DNA from: Ignelater luminosus
Taxonomy: Eukaryota > Arthropoda > Insecta > Coleoptera > Elateridae
Assembly: GCA_011009095.1 (NCBI GenBank)
Contig: VTPC01090916.1
Span: 1-64,000, forward strand
Length of the DNA: 64,000 bases
Direction of reading: 5' to 3'
Shown here: positions 46,196 to 58,200 of the stretch, piece after piece
Layout: the number at the start of each line of letters is the position of its first letter
How positions within the stretch are numbered: the stretch's first letter is position 1
Notes under the pieces: model-generated
What the model was told of the DNA's origin: nothing
Database searches by the model: none
The model's input: only the letters and a program-made list of their open reading frames with translations
Made by a program: the position numbers and the translations under genes

Positions 46196-46623
46196 GGTTT
46201 CTTAACAACGCTCGATACTAATACGGATTGCGCTACGGCTCTTCGCCTTCAATTAAGCTTCTAAAAGCTAGATATACCACAGGCTACCTGCGATGATTTC
46301 ACTTCGGATTTTGCTTTTCATTCACTTTCAGGACACCTGTGGTCTTCTTTCATCAATCTTCTAAGCGAGATAAATATTCTACAGGCCACTTGCGGTGGCC
46401 TTAATTCGGATTTTACCATTGATTCACCTTCTTAACAGCGCTCAATATGAATACGGATCGCCCGCGCTTCGCCCTCAATTAAGCTTCTAAAAGCTAAATA
46501 TACCACAGACTACCTACCTGCGATGATTTCAGTTCGGATTTTGCTTTTCATTCACTTTCAGGACAACTGCAGGCGTCTTCTATCAATTCTCTAAATGAGA
46601 TAAATATTGCAGATCAATAGACT
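46196..46623 (+). repeat. Inserted block of the ~220-bp satellite (about two units)
   Basis: This 428-bp segment carries the same dimeric satellite as 37.7-39.8 kb. GCGATGATTTCA occurs near 46288 and 46521, the AAGCTTCTAAAAGCTA block twice, and the palindrome-bearing half GGCCACTTGCGGTGGCC once. It starts and stops part-way through units, with roughly 15 bases of unrelated sequence (GCAGATCAATAGACT) at the right edge. Perfect 34-bp direct repeats bracket it, so it looks like a discrete insertion into single-copy DNA. Confidence 0.92.
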
Positions 46624-46657
46624 ACGTTGGTCTAACCAGATCAAAAATGCAAAATAT
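46624..46657 (+). repeat. Right 34-bp direct repeat flanking a satellite insertion
   Basis: Perfect second copy of 46162-46195; single-copy AT-rich sequence continues after it. Confidence 0.97.
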
Positions 46658-47040
46658 AATTCCACACTTTCAAATTAATTAACCTTTTTAGAGTCCAATT
46701 TTATTTTAACAAAAGGAAAAACTCGTTCTGCTTTCTGGATATTTTTTTATTCACATAAATTTTTTAAAAATATTTTTAGGTGAGATCTCTGTTTGTTTTC
46801 AGAGCAAATGAAGGCTTGGTGTAGAATATAGAATAGCTCAGGTGCCCGATGTTCGAGATTGCATATTGATGAGATTTTCGATGGCTGCTTTTATAATTGA
46901 TTTCTTCCTTGGATTGAATGTGGTTGAGCTGCGAAACTCCACAAAGGGGCATAAATCCTTTCCGGAGCTGGCCGGATTCGGCTACAGCGACCTCTGCTAC
47001 CTGAAGTGGTACTGCGAGCTCTCCTATTGATTGTCCTAAT

Positions 47041-47510
47041 GTGGACTTGTCATGCTAATCCTGATGGCTTTCAGCAGATTTTATCGGACTTGTATATTTT
47101 CTGTCTGTTTACACCTTTGTAATTTGGTTGGCTGGTCATGTCATGAGGTGTCCTTCAGCGGACTCGTACATTATTTCTGCTTGTATAGACCTTAGCGATT
47201 TGGTCTGTTGGTTATGCCGTGATGCATCGCACCAGCAGCGGACTCACTAGCCTCCTGAAGCTGGTACTAAGATTTCATATTGTGGCACAGCTTCTGATGA
47301 GCTGTCTTGATGTGTCCTTCAGCCGCCTGTACTGCTTATTTTGAATTGTGTGCATTCGCAATGAGTTCTGGTCTATTTCTTCCCCAAGTGTCCTTTAGGC
47401 GGACTTGTAACTAATAATAATCTTTTTGCATTTAGGCGGATTGTTGCGCCGTAGTGTGTTCTTCAGCTAATAATAATTTGTATGAACTCTGGGGCGGATT
47501 TAGCCCTCCT
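47041..47510 (+). repeat. Diverged minisatellite, units opening CGGACTYGTA
   Basis: Units start with CGGACTTGTA-like sequence at about 47085, 47159, 47239, 47334, 47400, 47437 and 47494. Most of them end in GTGTCCTTCAGC. Spacings vary (about 74, 80, 95, 66, 37 and 57 bp), so units have suffered internal loss. The first two full units align well over about 75 bp. Overlapping open frames of 88 and 144 codons just to the right (47500-48025) lack recognisable motifs. Confidence 0.65.
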
Positions 47511-50185
47511 CATGGTCGGGGGTTTTTGAGCTCTTGCTTATTGTCTGCTGCAGCGGTCTTAATTGTTCGTGGGTTATTAGTTGAATCTTCGTGAGCGGCA
47601 AGGCAGAGGGGCGTAAATACTCGGCCTCACTGATGTTTAACTCGACACACCAACGAGAGGACACTTTGCAGCGCACGAGACTGCTACATCTTTTTGATGT
47701 GGCGATGATTGGTCTGCACGTAGTCGCATCTGTTGTTGGTGGTGGGAACTTCTTGTCTTGTACCATGTTGGCTAATTATACGACGAACTTATTCTTCGGG
47801 TGTAGCATGTGCAGAGTGCAATTGGTCGATATAGTGGCTGTTGAATTCTCAGTTAGTTTCCTCTCGGAAAACCATGGCGAACTAATCTTTAAGAGAATGG
47901 ATCGAAGGACTATGAACAATTTTGCCAGACTTAATCCGGAAATTTGTGTTTGTGAGATTAACTATTTTAAAGTTAATCTCTGGTGTTTATGTATTGCTGA
48001 GACTGCAGCCTCGCAGTTCCATTAAGATGGTAGAAAAAGAGGCTTTTGCAGCAATACATTTTTAATGAGATAGATGATACAGATGTCTCTAGAAGCTGAT
48101 TCTTCAAATCGACCTTTAACCAAAAAACGAAAAATTGAAGGTGGAATTTCTATAATAATTATCTCAACTACCCTGATCATCTTGTCGCCAGTTAAATGTG
48201 ATTGATTGGGGGTAGGTTTATGAAAATCAAAGTGAGTTTGTTTTACCATTATCTCACTATTTTTTGCTCCTGATCTCGAAAAACGCAATTCAGGTAAAAT
48301 CAAGTCCTTCTAGGTTCACTGAAGTGTTTAGATATTCTGAACGTTATAAAAAATGAACGGCAAGTCTTCTCTTAGCCATCGATGAATTCTTGTTTTCGAT
48401 TCTAAAACCAAACATTGAATTTCTCGGTTTTGATTGATACCTGTACCTGCTACTATTTGTGACAAACTTGAAACTGCCAGAGAATGTAGTTATACCATCA
48501 GAAAAAGTTTAAAAATGTCAAATTGAATAATATCTCAAGCATGGCATGGTTGCAGCTAATAATTGAAATGCGGAACTGGTAAACACAGACGATAAATAGA
48601 GTACAGTTGAAACAAAATTTGCCTACAAGTTTTCCGTTATAACTTTGACACTAGAAAGACGAGTTTTTAGGTACCACTAAAATGTGACGTCATCAATTAC
48701 AGTTGTGCAAAGTTTTATCGATAATCATAACCATCAGTGAACTCGTTTTGTTTGACTTTATTTTCCTGATAATAATTTTTCTTTAATTTCAAGTTGTGCA
48801 AACTACAATATTCTGATTGTTATAAAGAAATAAAGTAATCATTCTAATAATCAGCTAGTTCTCAATGAAAATTGATAATATCATCTAGTATCTACCACGA
48901 ATATAAACTTTAGATCAAGTAAATGAAATTTCCTGTAGTTTCTGGTAACCTAAAAGTTTTGCTATTATTGATTTTAGAACATTTACTATCTTGAATAATT
49001 TCAAATTGTTTTATGAGTAAATTATCTTGAAGACATATAATTTCCTCGTCACGTTAATGTACTTTCCTATTCCTAGTAGAAACCCATAACTCAACTAATT
49101 TAGAAGGGGAATTGCTTCGGCATTTCTGAACTTTTACAAATATAATAATGTTAGAGGAGAAGGTTTGGAATTGATGGAACGTCGTACACGAAAAAGAACA
49201 TTTTTTTCTTATATGCTTGCGTGTGTGTTGCGCGCGCGCGCGAAATACAAAAGAAGTTTTAATCCGGAGAAAATATTTAATTGGCTTCCCGGATAAAAAA
49301 TTATCAACAAAAAGAAATAATCCGGAATGAAAAATGATTTTTCTGACTGACGTTTTAAGAAATATTTCTTGAGCTTGTTTTCATTTATATTTAATTTGTA
49401 TTAAAAAAACATGTTTGGAAAGTTATGCTCTGTATACATAAGTTTGAACGATTATTCATTTTGTGTAAACAGAATTGTTTGTATTATTATTTTCAGAAGG
49501 AATTTTTTTGTTTTGTTTTGTAATAGATAACGAAATTTTTTACCTTCACTCATTAGTTGTTGGTGTTTGTACTCATTAAGTTTGTATAGAAATGGAAATG
49601 TTTAATTACTACCGCAGTAGGTCATGTTAATAATTTAGAGTCGTAAAATACAGCGTGTTGCGAAAATATCAGTATGAAGGAAACATTTTACCTTTTTAAT
49701 TTCCTCTTTGGATTTTGAAAACTCTTCAAGTTTCAGAGAAATTAAATTTTGTGCGTTACAAAATCTGAAATTGAAAAAGGAAGATAAGAAGAATCCAGTT
49801 TCAATTATTATGTTGTTTACTTTTCTAACTACAATCGGAGGGCCCTAATTGGTCAGTTCGGAGAATTTGTTTGTAATTACCGGTAGAGACTTGGGAAACT
49901 CAGCGGCGAAAATCAAGTGTTTGCTGTGTGAATATTTTTGATAATTTTGACTTGTTTATAGTTTTTTCTCTAAAAGGCTTTTAACTTGAGGCAAAAATAG
50001 GAATCATAAACATTTTAGCTATGATTTCAGAAGGCTTCATGGAAACGAAGTTGTTGGATAAAAATAGAAAACGGTTGGAATCACACTTAGAACAAAACTA
50101 AAACATTATTTGTCTTTTAACATCCAAGGATGTCTTGAGCGTTGAAGCTGGTCTAGTAGGCTAACCATCATTCTAGTTCTAATAG
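47511..50185. other. No recognised gene
   Basis: Contains the unexplained overlapping frames at 47500-48025 (neither has a motif I know), then AT-rich sequence. A Z-DNA-prone run at 49219-49243 is listed separately. Confidence 0.4.
49219..49243. repeat. Alternating purine-pyrimidine tract
   Basis: GCGTGTGTGT followed by TGCGCGCGCGCGCGA, about 24 nearly alternating bases, the kind of tract that can adopt Z-DNA under supercoiling. Confidence 0.8.
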
Positions 50186-50189
50186 ATTT

Positions 50190-50949
50190 TATGCTACAGT
50201 TTATTACTAAATTTTCTTCTGTCTACGGATCTAGTTGCCATTGCCTATCCATCACTGGATATACCCCCTCCAATCTGTCTCAATTTGGTCTGACTCATCT
50301 ATTGAGTTTCTGCTATGTTCTGGATATTATCTTTCCATCTCGTGTTTGGTCTTCTTGGGTTTCTCTTTCGGTTACTTTCCTAGTCGATCTGTTGTCTTCA
50401 GTTCTCATAAGACGACCTGCTCATTTCCATCTAAACTTGGCTATTTGTTCTGCTGTCTCTCACTTTTGTTTTCTGGCGGATCCATTCGTTGATCTTCTTG
50501 TCCTGCAGCCATTTTTCTCTCCGTTTTCCTTTGTGCGATTCTTAGACATTCCACTGTTTCCTCATTTAAGCTTCATGTCTCTGCACCGTATATCAGAGTT
50601 GGTAAGACACACTGGTTGAATACTTGCGTTTTTAGATGTTGTGAAAATTTGAATTTTGAATACTGCTGAGTTTATTTTATGCTGTCCAACCAAGCTGTAT
50701 TCTTCTGTTTATCTTTGCCAACTATCAAAGGATATCTTTTTGTTTTTACAACTTTGATTTTGTTATTGTTGTCAAGATTGATTTCTGTTACCTAATTGGA
50801 GTTGGACATTATTTTGGTTTCAGTAGCTCTCAGTACTAGACTATCATTTAGCTCAACTAACATTGTTTTTAGATTATCCATATTCTCAGCAAGGAGTGCG
50901 ATATCGTCTGCAAGGCGAGGATTGTTTAAGTATTCACCGTTGATTTTGT
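50190..50949 (-). pseudogene. 3' half of an interrupted endonuclease-RT element
   Basis: Minus strand from 50949. GEYLNNPRLADDIALLAENM (50940-50860) carries the RT YADD box in the form LADD, with both Asp kept. TMLVELNDSLVLRATETKIM follows to about 50800. Near 50620-50590 come LPTLIYGAETWSL-like residues, and then AEQIAKFRWKWAGRLMRTED-like and RSTRKVT.R..QE blocks in shifted frames to about 50300. These match the W.GH..R..D.RW...V C-terminal tail of this element type. It continues directly from the RT half at 52463 and up: the two were one element before the R1-like sequence entered between the FRTLEW..RGIK block and KINGEYLNN. Frames are broken, so it is inactive. Confidence 0.85.
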
Positions 50950-52462
50950 GTGTGTGTGGAGGAAGAGAAAATGCTCATGAACACCCGGCCGTTGCTCTCT
51001 GTAAAACTAAACTGTAAAACCAAACTGTGAAACTAAAAATTCCCCCTCTCTCTGTCTTCTAGGATAGCACCGTAATCGTTCATGCATAATTTCAGCCCTA
51101 CCTTGTCTTCCCTTTTTTCCCTATAGGTTCCCTCTGTTCTTTGTTTCGTTTCTTTGCTTTATTTTAGTCAACTTCCAATGCCTTTTTTGTGGCGTTATTT
51201 GTCTGTCAATATTATTGTTCTTTTCCTGTACTTCTTCTGCCCATCTTGTACCACTAAAGATATGTTTTGCGTGGTCTCTCTGTTCAGGTACACAGCATTT
51301 TCACTTTGGGTTGTCTTCCTTTTTGATCCTTACAAGGTATTCATTATAACTCCCGTGTCCGCTTAGGAATTGCTCTATATGGTAGTTTAGCTGGTCATTT
51401 TCTCGGAATTATCCCAACTCTGTTGCAATTTCTTTAATGCCTCTGCCTTATTTGTCTTTTTTCCTGTTTGTCCTTTTTATGAGTCTGTGCTCTTTCTTCA
51501 CTTAGTATTATAATCGGGATCATTTCTGTTATTACTGGCATTCCTTTCGTGGATACTGTGCAGTATGCTGTTACTACTCTTAATGCCATTTGTGTTTGGC
51601 TTCTTTCATATATTTCTTTGTATTTAGCCCACTTCAGTACGTTTTTTCAGGCTGGTAATCCATACAGCAATATTGAGTTAACCACGCTTACTATTGTTTT
51701 GCGTTTAGCTGTGATTGGGACATCGATTCTTGGCATCAATTTTGTTATGATTCTAGCAGTTTCTCTAATGTGTTTAGCAAACACAGTGGTCTGTATTTTT
51801 TCTTTTATTTTCCTTCCTTCCCTGATTTCTCTATTCTTTCCGTATTTTAGGAAACTCTCCATTGTAAAGAAACTCGTTTATTATTTATAGCCTCTATTTT
51901 GGCTTTTAGCATTATCCGGTCCAGAGCCTTTTTACTTTCATTCTTCTTGCTTTCTTAATCACTTCTTCTTTAATGAACTCTTTTATTTTCTCATTACCTG
52001 TACTGTTTATGCTCCATCTTATTTGTTCTGTGTTCTGGGAACAGTTTCCTTATCTGCTCTCCCTATTTCTTTGCCATCTAGTCCCACTGTGATCAGAGTG
52101 CCCAGTCTTTTTGTTACTATTTTGTATTCCACCCGTTTAATATCTCTTCGATTAGTTCTTTTCATTTCACTTCTTTAGCTTTTTATATGTTTTCTTTCAT
52201 TTCTTGTTTCAGTTTTTCGTATGTTGTGCTTCGTCTTTCGCTTTTTTCATTTCCCTTGTGGCTGTCCTTTTCTCTTTTATGGCTTCTTCTCTTATTTTGC
52301 TTAGTTGGTGATTCCACCAGTCACTGACTTTTTCTTGTCGTTTGTTTTTTCCTGGGGAATATCTTATTGCTGGTTTCTGTTATCGCCTTCATTTGTCGCT
52401 CATAATTTGGTCCAGTTTCTTCTTCTCTCTTGTTTTTATTTCATTAGAAATAATCGTTGATA
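50950..52462 (-). mobile_element. R1-like non-LTR element inserted in another retroelement, RT core deleted
   Basis: Minus strand. Near 52390-52250 it reads KPAIRYSPGKNKRQEK then SDWWNHQLSKIREEAIKEKR, the WW...L..LR region between endonuclease and RT of R1/I-type elements. EEVIKKARRMKV near 51980 and YRPLCLLNTLEK near 51800 are the RT start. The sequence then jumps straight to HIRETARIITKLMP and KTIVSVVNSILLYGLPAWK (51780-51650), the RT thumb, so the palm with FxDxxxAF and YADD has been removed. MALRVVTAYCTVST (51580-51540) and, near 51360-51260, GHGSYNEYLVRI with KCCVPEQRDHAKHIF form the C-terminal Cys-His tail. The 3' end at 50950 abuts a short (CA)n run at the junction with the host element. 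Stops are frequent. Confidence 0.82.
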
Positions 52463-53545
52463 TTTTATGCCTCTTCTTCACCACTCGAGTGTCCTAAAAA
52501 CATTTTTTAAGGCTGCTGTGAATATTTTAGGAGAGATTGTGTCTCCTTGTCCCATGCCTCTCTTTATAAAATTGGGCCGGTTCCACTCAAAATTTAAACT
52601 GTCATAGTAGGGTCGTTGTAGAGTGTGTTAATTAACTTAATGTCTATAGGGCCTCTTCTAAGAGATTTCAAAAAAGCCTACCTTTTGATTGTATTGCATT
52701 GTAATTCTGACATTTTTCTATTATTTTTCATACCGTGTAGACGTGATTGATTGTATAGAATCCTCTGCGAAAGCCTCATATTGAGACTCTATGAGTTAGA
52801 AGCTTGCACATATGAAAGCAGCGATATGGGCCTATAGTTTTTAATATCTTCTTTGTTACCTTTTTTTTGTAGAGTTATGGTATTTGTTTTATTTGTTATG
52901 ACAAAATTGATCTGGTTATTTGTTTGACCGTCTGGATTTTTCCATGTCCATTTGCGCCTTGGCTTTTTTTTTGAAAGAGAGTAGTCACCAGTTAGATGTT
53001 GTTTCTTTTCTAAAAAGTTTATCAACATTTGGCGCCATTTATTGCGATCTCCTACCTCATGTGGTCTTAAACATATTTCTCTTTTCTTTCGTTTCCCAAC
53101 TTTAGTGTTAAAGTCGCCGTATATAATCTGAAAGCTCGTTCTGTTTTCTTCTATTTAGTTCTCTTGTTATATCGTCGTACTTTTCTTAAACTTCTTCGTC
53201 TGAATGTGTGCTTGTTGGTGCATATACCTGTATTACTTCTTTTGGTATCTCTTGACACAATCCTTCTGAGCTCGTGCTTCTACTGATTACATAGTACATT
53301 TGCAGATTTTAAATGGATCAGGTCTTCTTTTCTTCTTTTGATTTCACTGAGTCCTATGATATCCGATTTTATAGATCGTATTTCTTCATTTAGCTGTAGT
53401 ATTCGGTCTTCAGTTCTCAAGGTTCTTGCCGCTACGTTTAAGGATGCTGTCTTTATCGAGTTTCTGCCTCAACTAGAACCCTTGAGGGTGTCCTTTTTGC
53501 AGGGGTAGGATTCTGAACGTATAGTTCTACCCACCTGGGTTTTTG
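52463..53545 (-). pseudogene. 5' half of the interrupted endonuclease-RT element, with internal deletion
   Basis: Minus strand from 53480. TASLNVAARTLRTEDRILQL and SDIIGLSEIKRRKED are the endonuclease start (family: NVRTL..E.R..EL....DI.GL.E.R). At 53028-52900 come INFLEKKQHL, KKKPRRKWTWKNPDGQTNNQ and NFVITNK, the endonuclease end (R.WTW.SPDG.T.N.IDFI). This runs in frame straight into LQKKGNKEDIKNYRPISLL (52870-52810), the RT start. The whole linker, normally a few hundred bases or more, is therefore gone. Near 52575-52490 the RT palm block reads RGMGQGDTISPKIFTAALKN then FRTLEW. After RGIK at about 52463 the R1-like element begins. The first catalytic Asp block between 52800 and 52580 is not readable. 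Confidence 0.85.
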
Positions 53546-53599
53546 CTTTGTTTGTTTTGAGACTCGACATCCTAACAGTTTGGAGGTATTTTAGTCTTA

Positions 53600-55215
53600 A
53601 AACGCCACGCTGGTACTTATCATAAAGCGTTTAAAATATTCCGTGGCACTTGATTTAAAAATTTTATTGAAAAGTCTGAATCCATATTAATATAGCACAA
53701 CCGCAAAGTTGAATTCCCTACTGCGTTCAGATTAATATTTTGTTATGTACTAACAGTTGGGAATTTCTTCTTATGGAGTTCTTCCTGTTTTTTTTCATAC
53801 GAGTTTTCCATCTTAGTTTGGCATCTAATATCAAGCCTAGATATTTATGGAGTTTGCAAAAGGGATGGTTTTGTTGGTAAAGTTGACATGAACTGATTTT
53901 TGTTGGTTCAGTTTTATTTTCTATTTTTTTCTTGGCTGATGAGTCCAGATGCGCTTTTTAAATTGGCTGTGGCTTCTTCAAGGTTGTTTCCAATTACCAT
54001 GGAAAGATCGCTAATGCTGCATTCCCGGCCATAAGTGTAGAACAAGTTAAACATTGGCCCTTACGGGACTTCAGCTCTAATTTCTCTGAGTTCTGAATAA
54101 AAATTGATTTAGTCTGAACAGTCTACCGTAAATGTCAGAATGAGGCCTTCGTGTCTAATTTATCAATTTCTTGGGCAGCGTCCAGGAATATTTCCGTGCA
54201 GACTTTCTTCTCTTTTGGCACTTTCTCGATTATGTTAGTAATTCTCTATGGTTGAATGGTTACATCTAAATCCAAATTGGTGATTTGCTATTAATTGTTT
54301 ATTCTCTCTGATGAGATAAAAAGTTCTTCTTGCAATTTCGAAATAATTGTCAATAGTGATATCTGTCTGTATGATTTAGTGTCGCTATTTTCCGGTAGGA
54401 CGAGTTCTGATACCTTTCAACCTGTAGTGGGCATTAACAAATAGGTTAGTTTGACTATACCTTTTTTTGGGAAGATGTTTCAGTTTTCTAGTATTTGATG
54501 AAGTCTGTCACTAATGCAATTTCTTCACTTTCTTGATTGTCAGTATCCAAGAAGAGTTCCTGAAGATTATCAGCGAACAGATCTGCGTTCTCCTGATTGT
54601 TCTTTGCCCAGACACATTTTGCATTTTTCAGTTACTTTCCATAATCGAGTATTCGGTGTCGCACTATCAGCTGTTAGACCTATTAAATTATTGTTAACAG
54701 ATTCTATATTTAGTCTTTTTATCTCGAGTTTAAGTGTCGGAGTCCTGTTGCTAAGAATATTCATCTTGGCAAGATTTCGGGTTTGCTGCCATTTTCTTCC
54801 GGCTTTTCTTTTTTCTTCGACAAGATTACGTATCTTCACAGAGTAATTGTTACCCACCGTTATGTTAGTGAAGTTTCCGGCTTCCTCCTCAAGTTGCGCT
54901 TAAGTTACTCCTTGGTTTGTAACCGAACGTTTTGTTTAATTTTTGTTTGTACTTCTATTTGGAAACTTTACCAATCGGTCTAGCTTCTTTTAACGTTAGT
55001 GTAATTGTTGAATGATCAGAACTTAAGCTTTTCTACCGGCTGATATCTTTCTAGTTATGAATAAATTCAGTAGATCTGGGATTAATATCTGTAGGCTGTC
55101 GAATGGACGTTACATCTAGTTTCTCGCATTAAAATCGCCTCCAACGACATATCTTTCGTTAAAATGTCTTCTTTTTGTTGTTAAATTAATTTTTGATAAA
55201 TCTCTCTTGGTAATA
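53600..55215 (-). pseudogene. Second Jockey-clade non-LTR remnant
   Basis: Minus strand. Near 55150-55110 it reads RRHFNERYVVGGDFNAR, the endonuclease catalytic GDFNA loop, followed by IPDLLNLFITRKISA near 55085-55040. From 54857 comes VKIRNLVEEKRKAGRKWQQT, then NRTPTLKLEIKRL and LTADSATPNTRLWKVTEK, the R.LI..KR.ARK.WQ.TR.P..K...N...R.L...I and LW..T linker of Jockey. PKKGIVKLTYLLNAHY-like residues near 54470 follow. SISDLSMVIGNNLEEATANL near 54020-53960 covers the region after YADD. FAVVLYxYGFRLF near 53700 is the thumb. It ends at about 53600, right before the endonuclease start of the neighbouring element. RT palm motifs are lost and stops are common. It belongs to the same clade as the copy at 4.4-6.9 kb. 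Confidence 0.78.
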
Positions 55216-58200
55216 ACAATTGCAATAGGCTTGTTTCTATAATTTATTTCAATTTGAACACTAATTTATTCAATGCCTCAAATCATTAATATTCTAGATA
55301 TTAAATGCACGTTATATTGATTAACAAAACTCTTTTTATTTAAAAATTTTAAATATGCGGCTTAATATTAGTTTGTTTACTACCCACGAGATGGCAGCAT
55401 CGATACATCTTACATTAGCGTTTAACAATCTGTCAAACCATAAAAAGCTAAAGTAACACCATCCTAATTTTCACACTCTTTGGCTCAAAAGAAATCTCTT
55501 CCAACGGGCGAATGAAATTAATTTTCCCTCTTTTCTTTTTGTTTTGAAAATCCAAAACTCAATAGGATCCTCTCAATATTCCAGAAGACTATCACTGTTT
55601 CACCCTAAAGATAATCCGAAATTTTCCCAACACTCTGTATTTCGCATGTATAGTGTAGATATAAACTCGCACTGCTTATAATTTCGTCTACATATTAAGT
55701 TTTAGTTGCGTTAAGCGTGCCCGTTCCTCATTTATCACAACGAATGTCAGAGGTATACGCTAGTATATGAACTTATTAATTAATTTTAAACAAATTGCCG
55801 CTTTGGCATGTACGGCTGAAGCTTTGCGAGCACAAAGTGTATAATTTATGAGTTTTGAACGTACGGGGCCATGAATAGAACATGTCAGTTGATCGAATTC
55901 CAGAGTGGGGTTCGTTGTTGGCTTCCCTTCTACCTTTTAAAAACGCTGACCAACTGGCCGGAACGGGACTGACCTACAAATATGAAGTTGTTTTTTATTT
56001 CTTTTAATACGCAGTCGCGTTTATTTTTTCATCCTTTTATGTTGGAGAAAATATATAAGTAATTGCTATCTAATATTTGTGTACTTCCCGTTTTTCGAAA
56101 AATCCATACGTTAAAGCTGCCAACATTAATAATAACGAGTTGAAAAATGTTTCTCGGAAAGAGTTCTCGGTTTATTTGAAAATTTTGTGAAAGATGTAAG
56201 TAATTTAGCATTAGAGCTGATTAAATTTTTCATCTGCTACTTCGCAGCATTCCAAATATTTCGATACAAATGAACTGCATTACCTAAGTAGCTGCGAGAA
56301 TCAGTTCACTGAAATTCTATTAGTGAAAATCTCATTCAATTTGAGGCTGCTTCTCGTCCTGTGATGTACCATTTGTGTAAATCACATTTCTTCTCGCTCA
56401 TCCCTCTCTGAACTTTTTATTTCATTCAGGTTATTTCTTCTCTCGCGGCCGGTTTAGCTCGTACAAATGTATTTGCCTTGAGCTGAACGATAAAACAAAA
56501 GGCTTATCAAAAGGTCGGATTATTTTCTGCGCCGTCGTTTTAAAACATTTACAGTTCGGAGGCGTAATGTGCGTAGGGAATTTCGGTTTTACTTTTTTTG
56601 ACAATTAGCTTATTACTACGTGTAGGAAGCAGATTAAATTGCGAGATTTCAGTAATACTACCTTTACTTAATGAGTATTGCTCCCGGAACTGAGCCGGGC
56701 TTTCTCCCGGATCGCAAAGCTCCCGAGAGTTGTGAAACCAACGCCTGCTAAGTGTATGCAAGGCACATGCGATTATACAGTGACAGCGACTGCTGCGAGC
56801 CTGGGGCTACATGCATAAAACTTGAATGGAATGTATATATTATTTCTTTACAAAATTTTATCCTAAAATCCAGTTTAAGTGCTTTTTCTCCTACTGTGAG
56901 AGATCTTATGAATAAAATACAAAATATAGCCAAACGCGCGTTCTGCTTCCCTCTTTTATTAACAATCCCAAATAGATTAACTCGAGTGAGTGTTACTGAC
57001 ATAATTAAAGATTTTTCTGTTTCCTTCCTTTTTTTGATTATTGCACTTGAAAATCGCGCGAAATTAAGTAGAAAAGTGAGAAATTATCCGCTTTATTGAT
57101 TGGAAAAAGTGTCCACGATTGACCAAATGACCCAGAGCACTTTGTTAAAGTGTAAAACGACGGTGATTTACCGCGTTCCAATGTGTAAATGTATCTTCAA
57201 CTGGAATGAAGGAAATCAAAGTCAGGTTTTTCCAATTCCTTTTCGATGGACTGTAGTGGGAGGGAGAATAGGGTGGTCATTTAGCGGAGCTCTTTTTTCG
57301 GTTGGTAAATTATTCGGCGATTTAAAACGCCGTCAAAAATCAATGGCAAGCGATCCGAACCTAATATAAGCTACGAGCTGAAGGGCTGGCAATAAAAAGT
57401 GGAAAACTTTCAGAAAAATCCGCGGAATCAAATAAATGCGCTTAGTCATGCATCTGTGTAAGCCGCACCACCGCCGCTTTGTTTCCGGGTAAACTTTGAA
57501 CGCCCCATTGCCTCTTTGTTGCTATAGAAATGACGAGGCGACGCTGGTCCTCAATAGCGCCCCAGGCCTCATTAAAGAAATACGCAACATTGAAATTGTG
57601 TCGTGGAATGAGAAGAAATCCACCGGAGGAGGAACTGCCTTTTATTCATTAAACCTTAGCCGTCTGCTTATACTTTCGGAATATTAAAATATCCACGCAG
57701 ATTTACAAATTTAAATGCTTGAAGGAAACTCTGTAAAAAAAGTTATACCTACCACCTTCATCTGTATCCGTCCGTCCCTTTTAACCACCACCTCCCCCAA
57801 CCCTCCTACTTACTTACTTTTCTTAATTTCCTTCTTTAACCCACTTTTATATTTGATAAACCAATAATTTTTCAAAGTTTGTCACATTCAACTTAGACTG
57901 AGATTAACGCGTGTTACATTACACAAACAGTAATTTATAATTATTGTTGTTGTTTACTTGAGCGTTGCATTTGACTTTGCTTATTATATAATCTTGTTTT
58001 GTTTGCATTTAATTAAATCTGCAGATCCTGCCTCTTTTTAACATCCATTCTGTTGTTTTGCCGAAAGAAAGTTGCAACGGAATTGTTTCTTCATTAGTGA
58101 AACAGTTCGGAACGAAAAGAGAAATAAAAACATTGCACGTTTGTTTACGACAGTTTTATAAATAACAATAAAGTGTAGTTATTGTCGAGAGCTGCTAGAA

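Noticed and set aside
47500-48025. 88- and 144-codon frames on opposite strands
   Set aside because: The 144-codon frame lacks an ATG start, neither has a recognised motif, and they cover the same DNA.
50191-50619. 142-codon + strand frame with many hydrophobic residues
   Set aside because: It is the antisense of the C-terminal tail of the minus-strand retroelement.
51549-51890. 113-codon + strand frame that looks like a membrane protein
   Set aside because: It is antisense to the R1-like thumb region; the hydrophobicity is a by-product.
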